From positions 3,534,001 through 3,598,000 of the forward strand of contig NZ_JAJOLP010000001.1 of NCBI RefSeq assembly GCF_021129215.1: a stretch of DNA of 64,000 nt, written 5' to 3'. A model generated the notes under the pieces. That model was not told where the DNA came from. It saw only the letters and a program-made list of their open reading frames with translations, and made no database searches. Positions 1 through 6,974 of this stretch are shown here, in pieces. How positions within the stretch are numbered: position 1 is the first letter of the stretch; each line of letters begins with the position of its first letter. Made by a program: the position numbers and the translations under genes. This DNA is from Agromyces sp. S2-1-8 (GTDB taxonomy: Bacteria; Actinomycetota; Actinomycetes; Actinomycetales; Microbacteriaceae).

Positions 1-71
1 CCGGAGCCGGCCTCGATCAACTGGTACTTCAGTGACGAGGAGCCCGAGTTGATGACGAGGACGACGCTCAC
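1..71 (-). CDS. ackA: Acetate kinase, N-terminal fragment (runs off the window)
   Basis: Only the first 23 codons lie inside the window. They read as a GTG start followed by the acetate kinase opening VLVINSGSSSLKYQLIEAG, in which the Asn and the SGSSS loop belong to the ASKHA-fold phosphate-binding motif. The enzyme converts acetyl phosphate and ADP to acetate and ATP in the cytoplasm. The GTG start overlaps the stop codon of pta as GTGA, so the two genes are translationally coupled and form the usual pta-ackA pathway for acetate formation or activation. The remainder of the gene lies beyond position 1. Confidence 0.93.
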   Translation of the reverse strand, partial: MSVVLVINSGSSSLKYQLIEAGS

Positions 72-2242
72 GAGGCATCCGCCGCCTGGATCGCCGTGAT
101 GGCCACGGTGTTGACGATGTCCTGCACGAGTGCGCCGCGCGAGAGGTCGTTGATGGGCTTGCGCAGGCCCTGCAGCACGGGCCCGATCGCGACGGCGCCC
201 GCCGACCGCTGCACCGCCTTGTAGGTGTTGTTGCCCGTGTTGAGGTCGGGGAAGACGAACACGGTGGCCCGGCCCGCGACATCCGACTGGGGCAGTTTCG
301 TGCGCGCGACCGCCGCGTCGGCGGCCGCGTCGTACTGGATCGGCCCCTCGACCGCGAGCTCGGGGGCGCGCTCGCGAACGAGCTCGGTCGCGCGGCGCAC
401 CTTGTCGACGTCGGCGCCCTCGCCCGATTCCCCCGTCGAGTACGAGAGCATCGCGATGCGCGGCTCGATGCCGAACTGGGCGGCGGTCTGCGCCGACGAG
501 ATCGCGATGTCCGCGAGCTGCTCGGCCGTCGGGTCGGGCACGATCGCGCAGTCGCCGTAGACGAGCACCCGGTCGGCGAGCGCCATGAGGAACACGCTCG
601 AGACGATGTCGACGCCCGGCTTCGTCTTGATGATCTCGAACGAGGGGCGGATCGTGTGCGCGGTCGTGTGCGCCGCGCCCGACACCATGCCGTCGGCCAT
701 GCCGAGCTCGACCATCATCGTGCCGAAGTACGACACGTCCTGCACTCGCTCGCGCGCCTGCTCGAGCGTGACGCCCTTGTGCGCGCGCCGCTTCTGGTAC
801 TCCTCGGCGAAGCGCGTCACGTAGACGAAGTCGTGATTCGACAGCACCGCCGCGCGCGAGATGTCGAGGCCGAGCCCGATCGCACGCGAGCGGACCTCGA
901 TCTCCTCGCCGAGGATCGTGAGGTCGGCCACGTCGCGGGCGAGCAGGGTCGCCGCAGCCCGCAGGATGCGGTCGTCGTAGCCCTCGGGCAGCACGATGTG
1001 CTTGCGCTCGCGGCGCGCCCGCTCGAGCAGGCCGTACTCGAACATGAGTGGCGTGACGACCTCGGGGCTCGCGATCTCGAGCCGGTCGAGCAGCGCCTCG
1101 GCATCGACGTGGTGCTCGAACAGTGACAGGGCCGTGTCGCGCTTGCGCTGCGACTCGGCGGCGAGCCGCCCGCGGGTGTGGGTGATCGCGAGGGCGGTCT
1201 CGTAGCTCGAGAGCTCGGTGCGGATGATCGGCAGCCCCGCCTTGAGGCCCTCGACGAGTCGCACGATGTGCTCGGAGAGGGGGAAGCCGCCGTTCAGCAC
1301 GATGCCCGAGACCGACGGGAACGTCTGCGACGAGTGCGCCGTGAGCACTCCGAGCAGCACTTCACTGCGGTCGCCGGGCACGATCACGACCGAGCCCTCG
1401 ATGAGCCGCGAGAGCACGTTCTCCATCGACATCGCCGCGATCACGACGCCGAGCGCCTCGCGGTCGAGCAGGTCGGGGTCGCCCGCGTAGAGCTCGCCGT
1501 CGACGGCCTGCATGATCGTGCGCATCGAGGGCGCGACGAGGAACTGGTCCTCGGGGATGGCCCAGACGGCGACCTGGGATGCCTCGCCGGCGACGACGCC
1601 GCCGGGCCGCGCGCCCGCCACCGGGCCGAGCCCCGCCGCACGGACCGCGTCGACGATCTCGTCGAGCCGGTCGGGGTCGGCGCGATTGACCACGACGCCG
1701 AGGAGTGAGGCGTGCTCGCGCTCGAGCTCCTCGACGGCGAGCTCCGAGAGCTGGGCGAGCTCGTCGGGCGTGCGAGCGTCGCTGTCGCCGAGCCGCTCGC
1801 TGAGTGCACGCCCCTGGTACTCGCCGACACGTCCGCCGAGCACGAGCAGCACCGGGGTTGCGAGGTTGGCGGCGATGCGCGCGTTGTACGCGAGCTCGGT
1901 GGGGCTGCCGACATCGGTGTAGTCGGAGCCGATGATGACGACCGCGTCGCAGCGGCCCTCGACGGCCTTGAAGCGGCGCACGATCGTCGCGAGCGCCGCA
2001 TCGGGATCGGCGTGCACCTCGTCGTACGAGACGCCGATCGCCTCGTCGTAGGTGAGCGGCACCACGCCGTCGTGGGCGAGCAGCAGCTCGAGCACGTAGT
2101 CGCGTTCGGCGGTCGATCGCGCGATGGGCCGGAACACGCCGACCTTCGCCGCGCGTCGGGTCAGCGTGTCGAGCGTGCCGAGCGCGACGGTGGACTTGCC
2201 GGTGTTGCCCTCGGCCGAGCAGATGTAGATGCTGTGCGCCAC
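68..2242 (-). CDS. pta: Phosphate acetyltransferase (long form with N-terminal P-loop domain)
   Basis: A 724-residue cytoplasmic enzyme that interconverts acetyl-CoA plus phosphate and acetyl phosphate plus CoA. The length and domain order match the long bacterial form. An N-terminal AAA_26-type P-loop domain carries EGNTGKST at residues 11-18. A central DRTGG-like domain follows, and the C-terminal third is the catalytic PTA_PTB domain, which contains SAAHTTAHTIRPSFEIIKT and the end motif DLNTGNNTYKAVQRS. The stop overlaps the ackA start, and the start is 9 bp downstream of a broken lipoprotein gene, so all three appear to share one transcript. The last codons are Asp-Ala-Ser written GATGCCTCG, one copy of the overrepresented word discussed in the findings. 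Confidence 0.96.
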   Translation of the reverse strand: MAHSIYICSAEGNTGKSTVALGTLDTLTRRAAKVGVFRPIARSTAERDYVLELLLAHDGVVPLTYDEAIGVSYDEVHADPDAALATIVRRFKAVEGRCDAVVIIGSDYTDVGSPTELAYNARIAANLATPVLLVLGGRVGEYQGRALSERLGDSDARTPDELAQLSELAVEELEREHASLLGVVVNRADPDRLDEIVDAVRAAGLGPVAGARPGGVVAGEASQVAVWAIPEDQFLVAPSMRTIMQAVDGELYAGDPDLLDREALGVVIAAMSMENVLSRLIEGSVVIVPGDRSEVLLGVLTAHSSQTFPSVSGIVLNGGFPLSEHIVRLVEGLKAGLPIIRTELSSYETALAITHTRGRLAAESQRKRDTALSLFEHHVDAEALLDRLEIASPEVVTPLMFEYGLLERARRERKHIVLPEGYDDRILRAAATLLARDVADLTILGEEIEVRSRAIGLGLDISRAAVLSNHDFVYVTRFAEEYQKRRAHKGVTLEQARERVQDVSYFGTMMVELGMADGMVSGAAHTTAHTIRPSFEIIKTKPGVDIVSSVFLMALADRVLVYGDCAIVPDPTAEQLADIAISSAQTAAQFGIEPRIAMLSYSTGESGEGADVDKVRRATELVRERAPELAVEGPIQYDAAADAAVARTKLPQSDVAGRATVFVFPDLNTGNNTYKAVQRSAGAVAIGPVLQGLRKPINDLSRGALVQDIVNTVAITAIQAADAS

Positions 2243-2251
2243 GCATCCAGC

Positions 2252-2685
2252 CTATTCGGCGGGCTCCTCGCCCTGCCGGGCGTTCGGCTGGAAGTACTCC
2301 GAGTGTTCGCACTCGTCGGGCACGCTGCCGACCGACGCCGCCTCACGATAACCGCCACCCAGCAACACCGGGTCGCCGACCTCCGTGACGAGACCGTCGA
2401 ACTCCACCTCGAGCCCGCCAGGTCCGCGACCCGCGCTTCGTCGGGCAGGACGATGCCGATGACGTCACCGCCCTCGGCGCGCGCCACGAGGCATCCGCTC
2501 TCGACGTCGATGCTGCCGACGAAGGCCGCCTGCTCCTCGATGTCGGAGCCGCCGACCCTCATGAGGACGGTCGTCGGGCCGACGGCGCGCGCCTCGACCG
2601 ATGGGGCGGCGCACCCGGCGAGCGCGAGAATGCCGACCAGCGCGCCCGCGACGGCGCCACCCTCGACTCGGCCGAGTCCGGCCAT
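2252..2685 (-). pseudogene. Small lipoprotein gene with an apparent single-base frameshift
   Basis: Starting from ATG 2685 (preceded by a GAGGGGGGG purine run) the product has a short lipoprotein signal ending in the lipobox LALAGCAA, then a domain that continues to VLPDEARVADLA. Around position 2420 the reading frame breaks. Restoring one G in the GGCGGG run lets it continue as GLEVEFDGLVTEVGDPVLLG and stop at TAG 2252-2254. The unshifted frame instead turns into Arg/Ser-rich shadow sequence that runs into pta. The total of 434 bases is one short of 145 codons, as expected for one deleted base. It may be a true pseudogene or a sequencing error. I do not recognise the family. The repaired protein would be about 144 residues. 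Confidence 0.7.
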
Positions 2686-2747
2686 CGCCCCCCCCTCGCG
2701 CCCCGTGCACGAGACCGACCACAAGATCAGGTGACCACGCCTCGTGC

Positions 2748-2770
2748 GACCACATGACCACATGACCACA
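2748..2770 (-). repeat. Tandem 8-bp repeat, unit GTGGTCAT (minus strand)
   Basis: Read on the plus strand this is GACCACAT repeated 2.9 times. Further isolated GACCAC words lie at about 2715 and 2733. The same 8-bp unit, in the opposite orientation, forms a longer array at 44645-44742. It sits in the non-coding block upstream of the lipoprotein gene and about 120 bp before the 31-bp repeats. Confidence 0.8.
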
Positions 2771-2888
2771 GCAGGTGCAACCACGAGTCCGTCACGTCGG
2801 CACGAGTCGACCAGGCTGCGAGGTGGCGGATTCGACCCCTACTCGATGCGCGCTCGGCGGCGCCGCCGGAGGTTTCGCTCCGCAGACG

Positions 2889-2981
2889 GTGTGGACAAGT
2901 GGAATTGTGGACGGGCGACGTGTGGACAAGTGGAACAGTGGCCCGGCGACGTGTGGAAATGTGGAATTGTGGCCGGCTTTC
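2889..2981 (+). repeat. Three tandem 31-bp repeats carrying DnaA-box-like words
   Basis: Units run 2889-2919, 2920-2950 and 2951-2981, each beginning GTGTGGA and built from GTGG words 8 bp apart. Units 1 and 2 contain TGTGGACAA (2890-2898 and 2921-2929), which is the exact complement of the actinobacterial DnaA box TTGTCCACA. TGTGGACGG (2906) and TGTGGAAAT (2952) are near matches. The 31-bp period is close to three turns of B-DNA, so successive boxes face the same side. A related 31-bp array lies at 44872-44964. The rest of 2686-3050 holds no recognisable gene. Confidence 0.85.
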
Positions 2982-3050
2982 TCCGAGCGATGCTCCCTCC
3001 GGGTGCGGGGCTCGTGCGGCCCGCGGTGCAGCGGGGCCGCTCGACTCGGG

Positions 3051-3056
3051 TAGACT
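3051..3056 (+). promoter_or_regulatory. Probable -10 element of the SRP RNA promoter
   Basis: TAGACT lies about 10 bases before the predicted 5' end of the SRP RNA, the position expected for a sigma-A type -10 box. No good TTGACA-like -35 is visible at 16-18 bp upstream, which is common in high-GC actinobacteria. Confidence 0.45.
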
Positions 3057-3062
3057 GTCCGA

Positions 3063-3150
3063 GGCTCCCCACGTGGCGCTATCCAGGCCAACTCCCCCAG
3101 GGCGGAAACGCAGCAAGGGTAACCGGGCTCTGGCGGGTGCGTGGGGGGTC
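3063..3150 (+). ncRNA. ffs: Signal recognition particle RNA, small bacterial (4.5S) type
   Basis: The RNA component of the signal recognition particle, which binds Ffh and targets nascent membrane proteins. The terminal stem pairs GCTCCCCACG (3063-) with CGTGGGGGGT (-3150). The apical part has the conserved Ffh-binding internal loops GGCGGAAACGCAGCAAGGG near 3101-3119. Ends are approximate to a few bases. It lies 3 bp before tRNA-Ser. In many actinobacteria this pair precedes dnaX, but here no dnaX follows. Confidence 0.9.
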
Positions 3151-3153
3151 ACT

Positions 3154-3241
3154 GGAGGATTCGCCTAGTGGCCTATGGCGCACGCTTGGAAAGCGTGTTG
3201 GGTGAAAGCCCTCGGGGGTTCGAATCCCCCATCCTCCGCCA
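3154..3241 (+). tRNA. tRNA-Ser(GGA)
   Basis: An 88-nt class II tRNA. The acceptor stem GGAGGAT (3154-3160) pairs with ATCCTCC (3231-3237). The anticodon arm CACGC-TTGGAAA-GCGTG gives anticodon GGA, which decodes UCC/UCU. A long variable arm follows, then the T arm GGGGGTTCGAATCCCCC, and GCCA is encoded at the 3' end (3238-3241). Its T arm and acceptor strand are repeated twice downstream. Confidence 0.96.
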
Positions 3242-3387
3242 AGAACGATCACGCCGGGTGCGCGCGCACAGCACCCACACCGGGGTTCGAATCCCCCATC
3301 CTCCGCCAAGAACGATCACGCCGGGTGCGCGCACAGCACCCACACCGGGGTTCGAATCCCCCGTCCTCCGCCAAGAACGATCACGCC
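3215..3387 (+). repeat. Tandem array of the tRNA-Ser 3' end (units of 67 and 65 bp)
   Basis: Copies begin at 3215 (inside the tRNA), 3282 and 3347. Each copy contains the T-arm/acceptor segment from GGGGTTCGAATCCCCC to CTCCGCCA, followed by AGAACGATCACGCC. The spacer after the first two copies holds a small hairpin, GGGTGC with GCACCC, which could be the tRNA terminator. The third copy carries ATCCTCC changed to GTCCTCC and diverges after 3387. No 5' half of a tRNA accompanies the extra copies, so they cannot fold as complete tRNAs. Confidence 0.92.
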
Positions 3388-3406
3388 CGTCACGCGATCG
3401 GCACCG

Positions 3407-3442
3407 CCCCTCGCCGGCATCTTCCCGATGCCGGTCGAGGGG
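3407..3442 (+). terminator. Strong inverted repeat, likely intrinsic terminator after the tRNA locus
   Basis: CCCCTCGCCGGCATC pairs with GATGCCGGTCGAGGGG around the loop TTCCC, giving a stem of about 15 bp with one mismatch, followed by TGTTCT. Its position downstream of ffs/tRNA-Ser and the repeat array suits transcription termination. Confidence 0.6.
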
Positions 3443-3689
3443 TGTTCTGCGTCGAGGCATCCGCCCGTGCCCCCATGTCCACCATCGTCGCCGGCAGCGC
3501 CTATGCTGTCCTGAGCCGGGTCGTGAGGGCCCGAGATGTCGACGAAGACGACGGCGTTCTCGTTGACCCCACGACGCCGGCACATTCTTCCCCTTCCGTC
3601 CGATCGCCGCGTCCGCGCGCGTCGCGCCCCGCCGTGTCCTCATTAATGCCGAATAGCGTGCACCTCGCGCGAGGCGCATGATGTGAGAG
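3443..3689. other. Intergenic stretch without a recognisable gene
   Basis: No ORF with a plausible start, coding bias or homology is visible between the terminator and the next gene. It holds one GAGGCATCC word (3454), a TATGCT hexamer near 3502 that could be a -10 box, and a short AT-richer patch TCATTAATGCCGAATAGCGT (about 3639) that may form the promoter of the downstream membrane protein gene. Confidence 0.4.
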
Positions 3690-4298
3690 ATGTCAGCGGC
3701 ACCGGTGGAAGCGAGGAGTGGGGATGCAGGGGGCTCCTCCATCAGCGCGGCGGCAGCAGGGGGCGACGGCCTCAGGGTGATCACCCTGAGGCCTCGTCGC
3801 ACGCTCGGATGGAGCTACGGCGTCGCGGCAGCGGCGCTCGTGCTTCCACTGCTCGCCGTCGAGCTGTGGGTGCTCGATCCGACGGGGTCGTGGCCGATCG
3901 TCGCGGCAACGGCCGCGATCGTCGGCGGGCTGATGTGCCTCGCCTGGATCGCCTACCGCCGCACCCGGGTGTCGATCAGCCGCTACGGCATCGTCGAACG
4001 CGGATTCTTCGGCACCACCACGGTCGTCGCGGCCCGCGACGTCTCGAAGGTGCTGCGGCTCGACCTCTACCGGTCGAACAGCCTCGACACGACCGACGAG
4101 CTGTTCGTCGTGTGCCGCAGCGGCCGCGGCCGGTTCCGCATGCGCGGCCGGTTCTGGGACGCGTCGGCGATGGACCTCGTCGCCGGTGTGCTCGACGTCG
4201 AGGAGTCGACGCGGGACGAACCGGTGACGCTCGCCGAACTGCGCGAGAGCGATCCCGGGCTGCTCTACTGGTTCGAGCGTCGCTCGCTCATGGCCTGA
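3690..4298 (+). CDS. Membrane protein with two TM helices and a PH-like domain
   Basis: A 202-residue protein with no name I recognise. Residues 1-35 are Ala/Gly/Ser-rich and probably disordered. Two hydrophobic helices lie near residues 42-62 and 68-88. They are followed by RRTRVSISRYGIVERGFFGT and a basic, beta-rich region that resembles the bacterial PH (bPH) domain found after paired TM helices. It is therefore probably an inner-membrane protein with a cytoplasmic C-terminal domain. The start at ATG 3690 has only a weak purine run (GTGAGAG) upstream. A perfect 26-bp palindrome lies across codons 27-35, so translation may instead begin at GTG 3777. Confidence 0.6.
   Translation: MSAAPVEARSGDAGGSSISAAAAGGDGLRVITLRPRRTLGWSYGVAAAALVLPLLAVELWVLDPTGSWPIVAATAAIVGGLMCLAWIAYRRTRVSISRYGIVERGFFGTTTVVAARDVSKVLRLDLYRSNSLDTTDELFVVCRSGRGRFRMRGRFWDASAMDLVAGVLDVEESTRDEPVTLAELRESDPGLLYWFERRSLMA
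3768..3793. repeat. Perfect 26-bp palindrome
   Basis: GGCCTCAGGGTGA is followed immediately by its exact complement, with no loop, centred on TGATCA at 3780/3781. It overlaps the poorly conserved N-terminal codons of the membrane protein gene. It could be a protein-binding site or a cruciform. Confidence 0.85.
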
Positions 4299-4310
4299 GC
4301 CGCGAGGCCA

Positions 4311-4370
4311 GTGGTCTCGACACGCGTTTCGCGCTGCTCGGCCGACGGCATCGCGCTCCTCGACCGCCGG
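4311..4370. repeat. Degenerate REP-like element
   Basis: GTGGTCTCGACACGCGTTTCGCGCTGCTCGG and the nearby CGCTCCTCGACCGCCGG resemble the hairpin-forming repeat seen complete at 58111-58201 (GGTCTCGA..CGCG..CTCGACCGC). It lies between convergent genes. Copies of this family are common between genes in Microbacteriaceae. Confidence 0.5.
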
Positions 4371-4371
4371 G

Positions 4372-4995
4372 TCACTGCGTCGCGACGCCGAGCTTCGGCG
4401 ACGCCGGCGTGCTCGACGGCAGCTCGTGGAATCCCAGCCGGTCGTAGAACGCCCGCGCACCCGTGTTCTCGGCCGCGAGGCCGAGGTGGAGCGCAGCGAC
4501 TCCTCGCTCGGCGAGTGCACCGCGCACCGTGTCGATGAGCCGGCGCCCCCAGCCCTGCCCCTGCAGTTCGGGCAGCAGGTCGATGTGCAGGTGGGCGGGG
4601 TACCGGTCGAGTTCGGGGATGAGCATGCGCTCGGGGTGCACGCCCGCGTCGATGAGGGCGGCCTCGGTGAACGCGGGTGCGTGCTCGGTCGGCGGCGCGG
4701 CGACGGGATGCCTCGCCGCGAAGCCCGGCGCCCACTCGCGCCGCCACCACTCGACGAAGTCCGCCGTGTCGGCGACGGCCATCACGTAACCCGCGGCACG
4801 TTGCTCGTCGGCCACGACGAAGGTGAGTTCGGGCGCGTACTCGACGTACGGCAGTGCGAACACCTCGGGCATGAGCGTGTCGTCGGAGTACACCCCCGTC
4901 GCGTCGCCGCCCGCTGCCGCGGTGCGCAGGCAGACCAGTGCGACGTCGTCGCGGTCGGCTGGGCGGTACGGGCGGATCTGGAACATCACGCCCAT
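4372..4995 (-). CDS. GNAT family N-acetyltransferase
   Basis: A 207-residue soluble acyltransferase that uses acetyl-CoA on an unidentified substrate. The GNAT core spans about residues 5-200. Motif A with the pyrophosphate loop is LPELQGQGWGRRL near residues 138-150, followed by HLGLAAENTGARAFYDRLGF, the typical motif B end. The central segment with YPAHLHIDLLPE resembles the acetyltransferases found next to O-GlcNAcase-like proteins. The start may be Met1 (4995) or Met4 (4986). REP-like repeats flank both ends. Confidence 0.8.
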   Translation of the reverse strand: MGVMFQIRPYRPADRDDVALVCLRTAAAGGDATGVYSDDTLMPEVFALPYVEYAPELTFVVADEQRAAGYVMAVADTADFVEWWRREWAPGFAARHPVAAPPTEHAPAFTEAALIDAGVHPERMLIPELDRYPAHLHIDLLPELQGQGWGRRLIDTVRGALAERGVAALHLGLAAENTGARAFYDRLGFHELPSSTPASPKLGVATQ

Positions 4996-5003
4996 CCTCC
5001 CGT

Positions 5004-5043
5004 ACCGGGTCTCGATACGCGTCCTCGTTCGTCGGGCGCTACT
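5004..5043. repeat. REP-like element, single arm
   Basis: ACCGGGTCTCGATACGCG followed by TCGTTCGTCGGGCGCTAC matches one arm of the element at 58153-58201 with a few changes. It lies in the gap between the ATPase stop and the acetyltransferase start. Confidence 0.6.
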
Positions 5044-5057
5044 TCATCAGTGCAGCC

Positions 5058-6965
5058 TCAGCGGCGCTTGGCCATGCCGAAGATGCCGGTGATGACCTGC
5101 TTCAGCACGGTCTGGGTGGTGCGCGAGCCGAGCACCTCCTCGAGCGCCGACTTCTCCTTCGACCGCGACCGCGACGACGACCGGGAACTCCCCGACGTCT
5201 GCTTCATCAGTCGGTCGTACTCGGCCTGCGCCTTCTTGTCGGCCTTCGCGGCGTCGGCCTGGATCTTCGCCTGCATCTTCGCGTACTCGGCGTCGGCCTT
5301 CGCCTTGGCCGCCGCGGCCTCTTCGGCATCCACCCTCGCCGCGGCATCCGCGAGCTTCTTCGTCAGGATCTCGTGCGCCGACTCGCGGTCGATGCCCGTC
5401 GAGTACTTCGCCGAAAGCGGCGACGCGGCGACGGCCGCATCGATCGCCGCGTCGGGTGAGGGCGACATCGACGCCCGCGGTGCACGAAGCCTCGTCCACG
5501 CGACGGGCGACGGCGCGCCCTTCTCGTTCATCACCGTGACGATCGCCTCGCCCGTGCCGAGCACGGTGAGCGTCTCTTCCAGGTCGTAGCCCGAGTTCGG
5601 GTAGGTCGACACGGTCGCCCGCAGCGCCTTCGCATCGTCGGGCGTGAACGCGCGCAGTTGGTGCTGCACCCGCGAGCCGAGCTGGGCGAGCACGTCGCCC
5701 GGAACGTCCTTCGGCGTCTGCGTGACGAAGAACACGCCGACGCCCTTCGACCGGATCAGCCGCACCGTCTGGGTGATCTGCGCGAGGAACTCCTTCGACG
5801 CGTCCTTGAAGAGCAGGTGCGCCTCGTCGAAGAAGAACACGAGCTTCGGCTTGTCGAGGTCGCCGACCTCGGGCAGGTCGGTGAACAGATCGGCGAGCAA
5901 CCACATGAGGAACGTCGAGTAGAGCGCCGGCTTGTCGGCGACGCCCGGCACCTCGAGCAGGCTGATCACGCCGCGACCGTCGGGTGCAGTGCGCAGGAAC
6001 TCGGCCGTGTCGATCTCGGGCTCGCCGAAGAAGACGTCGGCGCCCTGGTCGGCGAACGTGATGAGCTCGCGCAGGATCACGCCGACAGTCGCCTTCGAGA
6101 GGCCGCCGAGGCCCTCGAGCTCGCCCTTGCCCTCGTCGCTCACGAGGTAGGCGAGCACCGCCCGCAGGTCTTCGAGGTCGAGCAGCGCGAGGTTGTTCTT
6201 GTTCGCGTAGTGGAAGACGAGTCCGAGGCTCGATTCCTGGGTGTCGTTGAGGCCGAGCACCTTCGACAGCAGGAGGGGCCCGAAGCCCGAGATCGTCGCG
6301 CGGATGGGCACGCCCCTGCCGACGCCGCCGAGTGAGAAGAACTCGGTCGGGAAGCTCGCGGGCGTCCAGTCCTGCCCGATGCCGGCCGTGCGCTTGAGGA
6401 GCTTCTCGTTGCCCTCGCCCGGCGTCGCGACGCCGGAGAGATCGCCCTTGATGTCGGCGGCGAACACGGCGACGCCCGCCGCGGAGAGCTGTTCGGCGAG
6501 CACCTGGAGCGTGCGGGTCTTGCCGGTGCCGGTCGCGCCGGCGACGAGGCCGTGCCGGTTCGTCATCGCGATCGGGATGCGCACCGGCACGTCGGGCATC
6601 GCGTCGCCGTTGACGAGGGCGCCCATCTCGAGGGCCGGGCCCTCGAAGGCGTACCCGCTGCGCACCGCGTCGATGTGCTTCGCGTCGAGGGGGCCGGATG
6701 CCTCGGCCGCGGCCTGCTCGGGCGCCGCGACCGGTTCGGGCGAGGCCGCCGCCGGCGCGGCGGGTGGTGCCTCCGACGCGGGTTCCTCCGCCACGGCTTC
6801 GGCCGCGGCATCCGACTTCGTCGCCGCCTCGGCGGCCGCCTTCGCGAGCGCCGCCGCCTCCTCGGCGGCCTTGATCGCCGCCTCCGCCTGCGCCTGCAGC
6901 GTCTTCGCCGCCTCGGCCGCAGCGGCGGCCGCCTCCTGAGCTTGCTTCACCGCGTCATCGGCCAT
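5058..6965 (-). CDS. HerA-like ATPase, DUF853 (YjgR-type) family
   Basis: A 635-residue P-loop ATPase. Residues 1-95 form an Ala/Lys/Glu-rich segment likely to be a coiled coil. The HerA/FtsK-fold ATPase core follows, with Walker A GATGTGKTRT near residue 141 and Walker B LVFFFDEAHLL near 376. FVTQTPKDVPGDVLAQLG and RVQHQLRAFTP are signature motifs of the DUF853 family. The tail (about 510-635) is again Ala/Lys-rich and ends in a Ser/Arg stretch. The core family has about 500 residues, so the extra length is the two low-complexity ends. Its biological role is unknown. It has no operon partner here. Confidence 0.87.
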   Translation of the reverse strand: MADDAVKQAQEAAAAAAEAAKTLQAQAEAAIKAAEEAAALAKAAAEAATKSDAAAEAVAEEPASEAPPAAPAAASPEPVAAPEQAAAEASGPLDAKHIDAVRSGYAFEGPALEMGALVNGDAMPDVPVRIPIAMTNRHGLVAGATGTGKTRTLQVLAEQLSAAGVAVFAADIKGDLSGVATPGEGNEKLLKRTAGIGQDWTPASFPTEFFSLGGVGRGVPIRATISGFGPLLLSKVLGLNDTQESSLGLVFHYANKNNLALLDLEDLRAVLAYLVSDEGKGELEGLGGLSKATVGVILRELITFADQGADVFFGEPEIDTAEFLRTAPDGRGVISLLEVPGVADKPALYSTFLMWLLADLFTDLPEVGDLDKPKLVFFFDEAHLLFKDASKEFLAQITQTVRLIRSKGVGVFFVTQTPKDVPGDVLAQLGSRVQHQLRAFTPDDAKALRATVSTYPNSGYDLEETLTVLGTGEAIVTVMNEKGAPSPVAWTRLRAPRASMSPSPDAAIDAAVAASPLSAKYSTGIDRESAHEILTKKLADAAARVDAEEAAAAKAKADAEYAKMQAKIQADAAKADKKAQAEYDRLMKQTSGSSRSSSRSRSKEKSALEEVLGSRTTQTVLKQVITGIFGMAKRR

Positions 6966-6974
6966 GCGGCGATC

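Noticed and set aside
2889-2981. Chromosomal origin of replication
   Set aside because: DnaA-box words are present, but dnaA, dnaN and rpmH are not nearby and no AT-rich unwinding region is seen.
3058-3152. tmRNA or RNase P RNA in place of SRP RNA
   Set aside because: Length of about 90 nt and the GGAAACGCAGCAAGGG apical loop fit only SRP RNA.
3215-3387. CRISPR array or further tRNA genes
   Set aside because: Units are nearly identical throughout with no variable spacers and no cas genes, and extra copies lack the 5' half of the tRNA.
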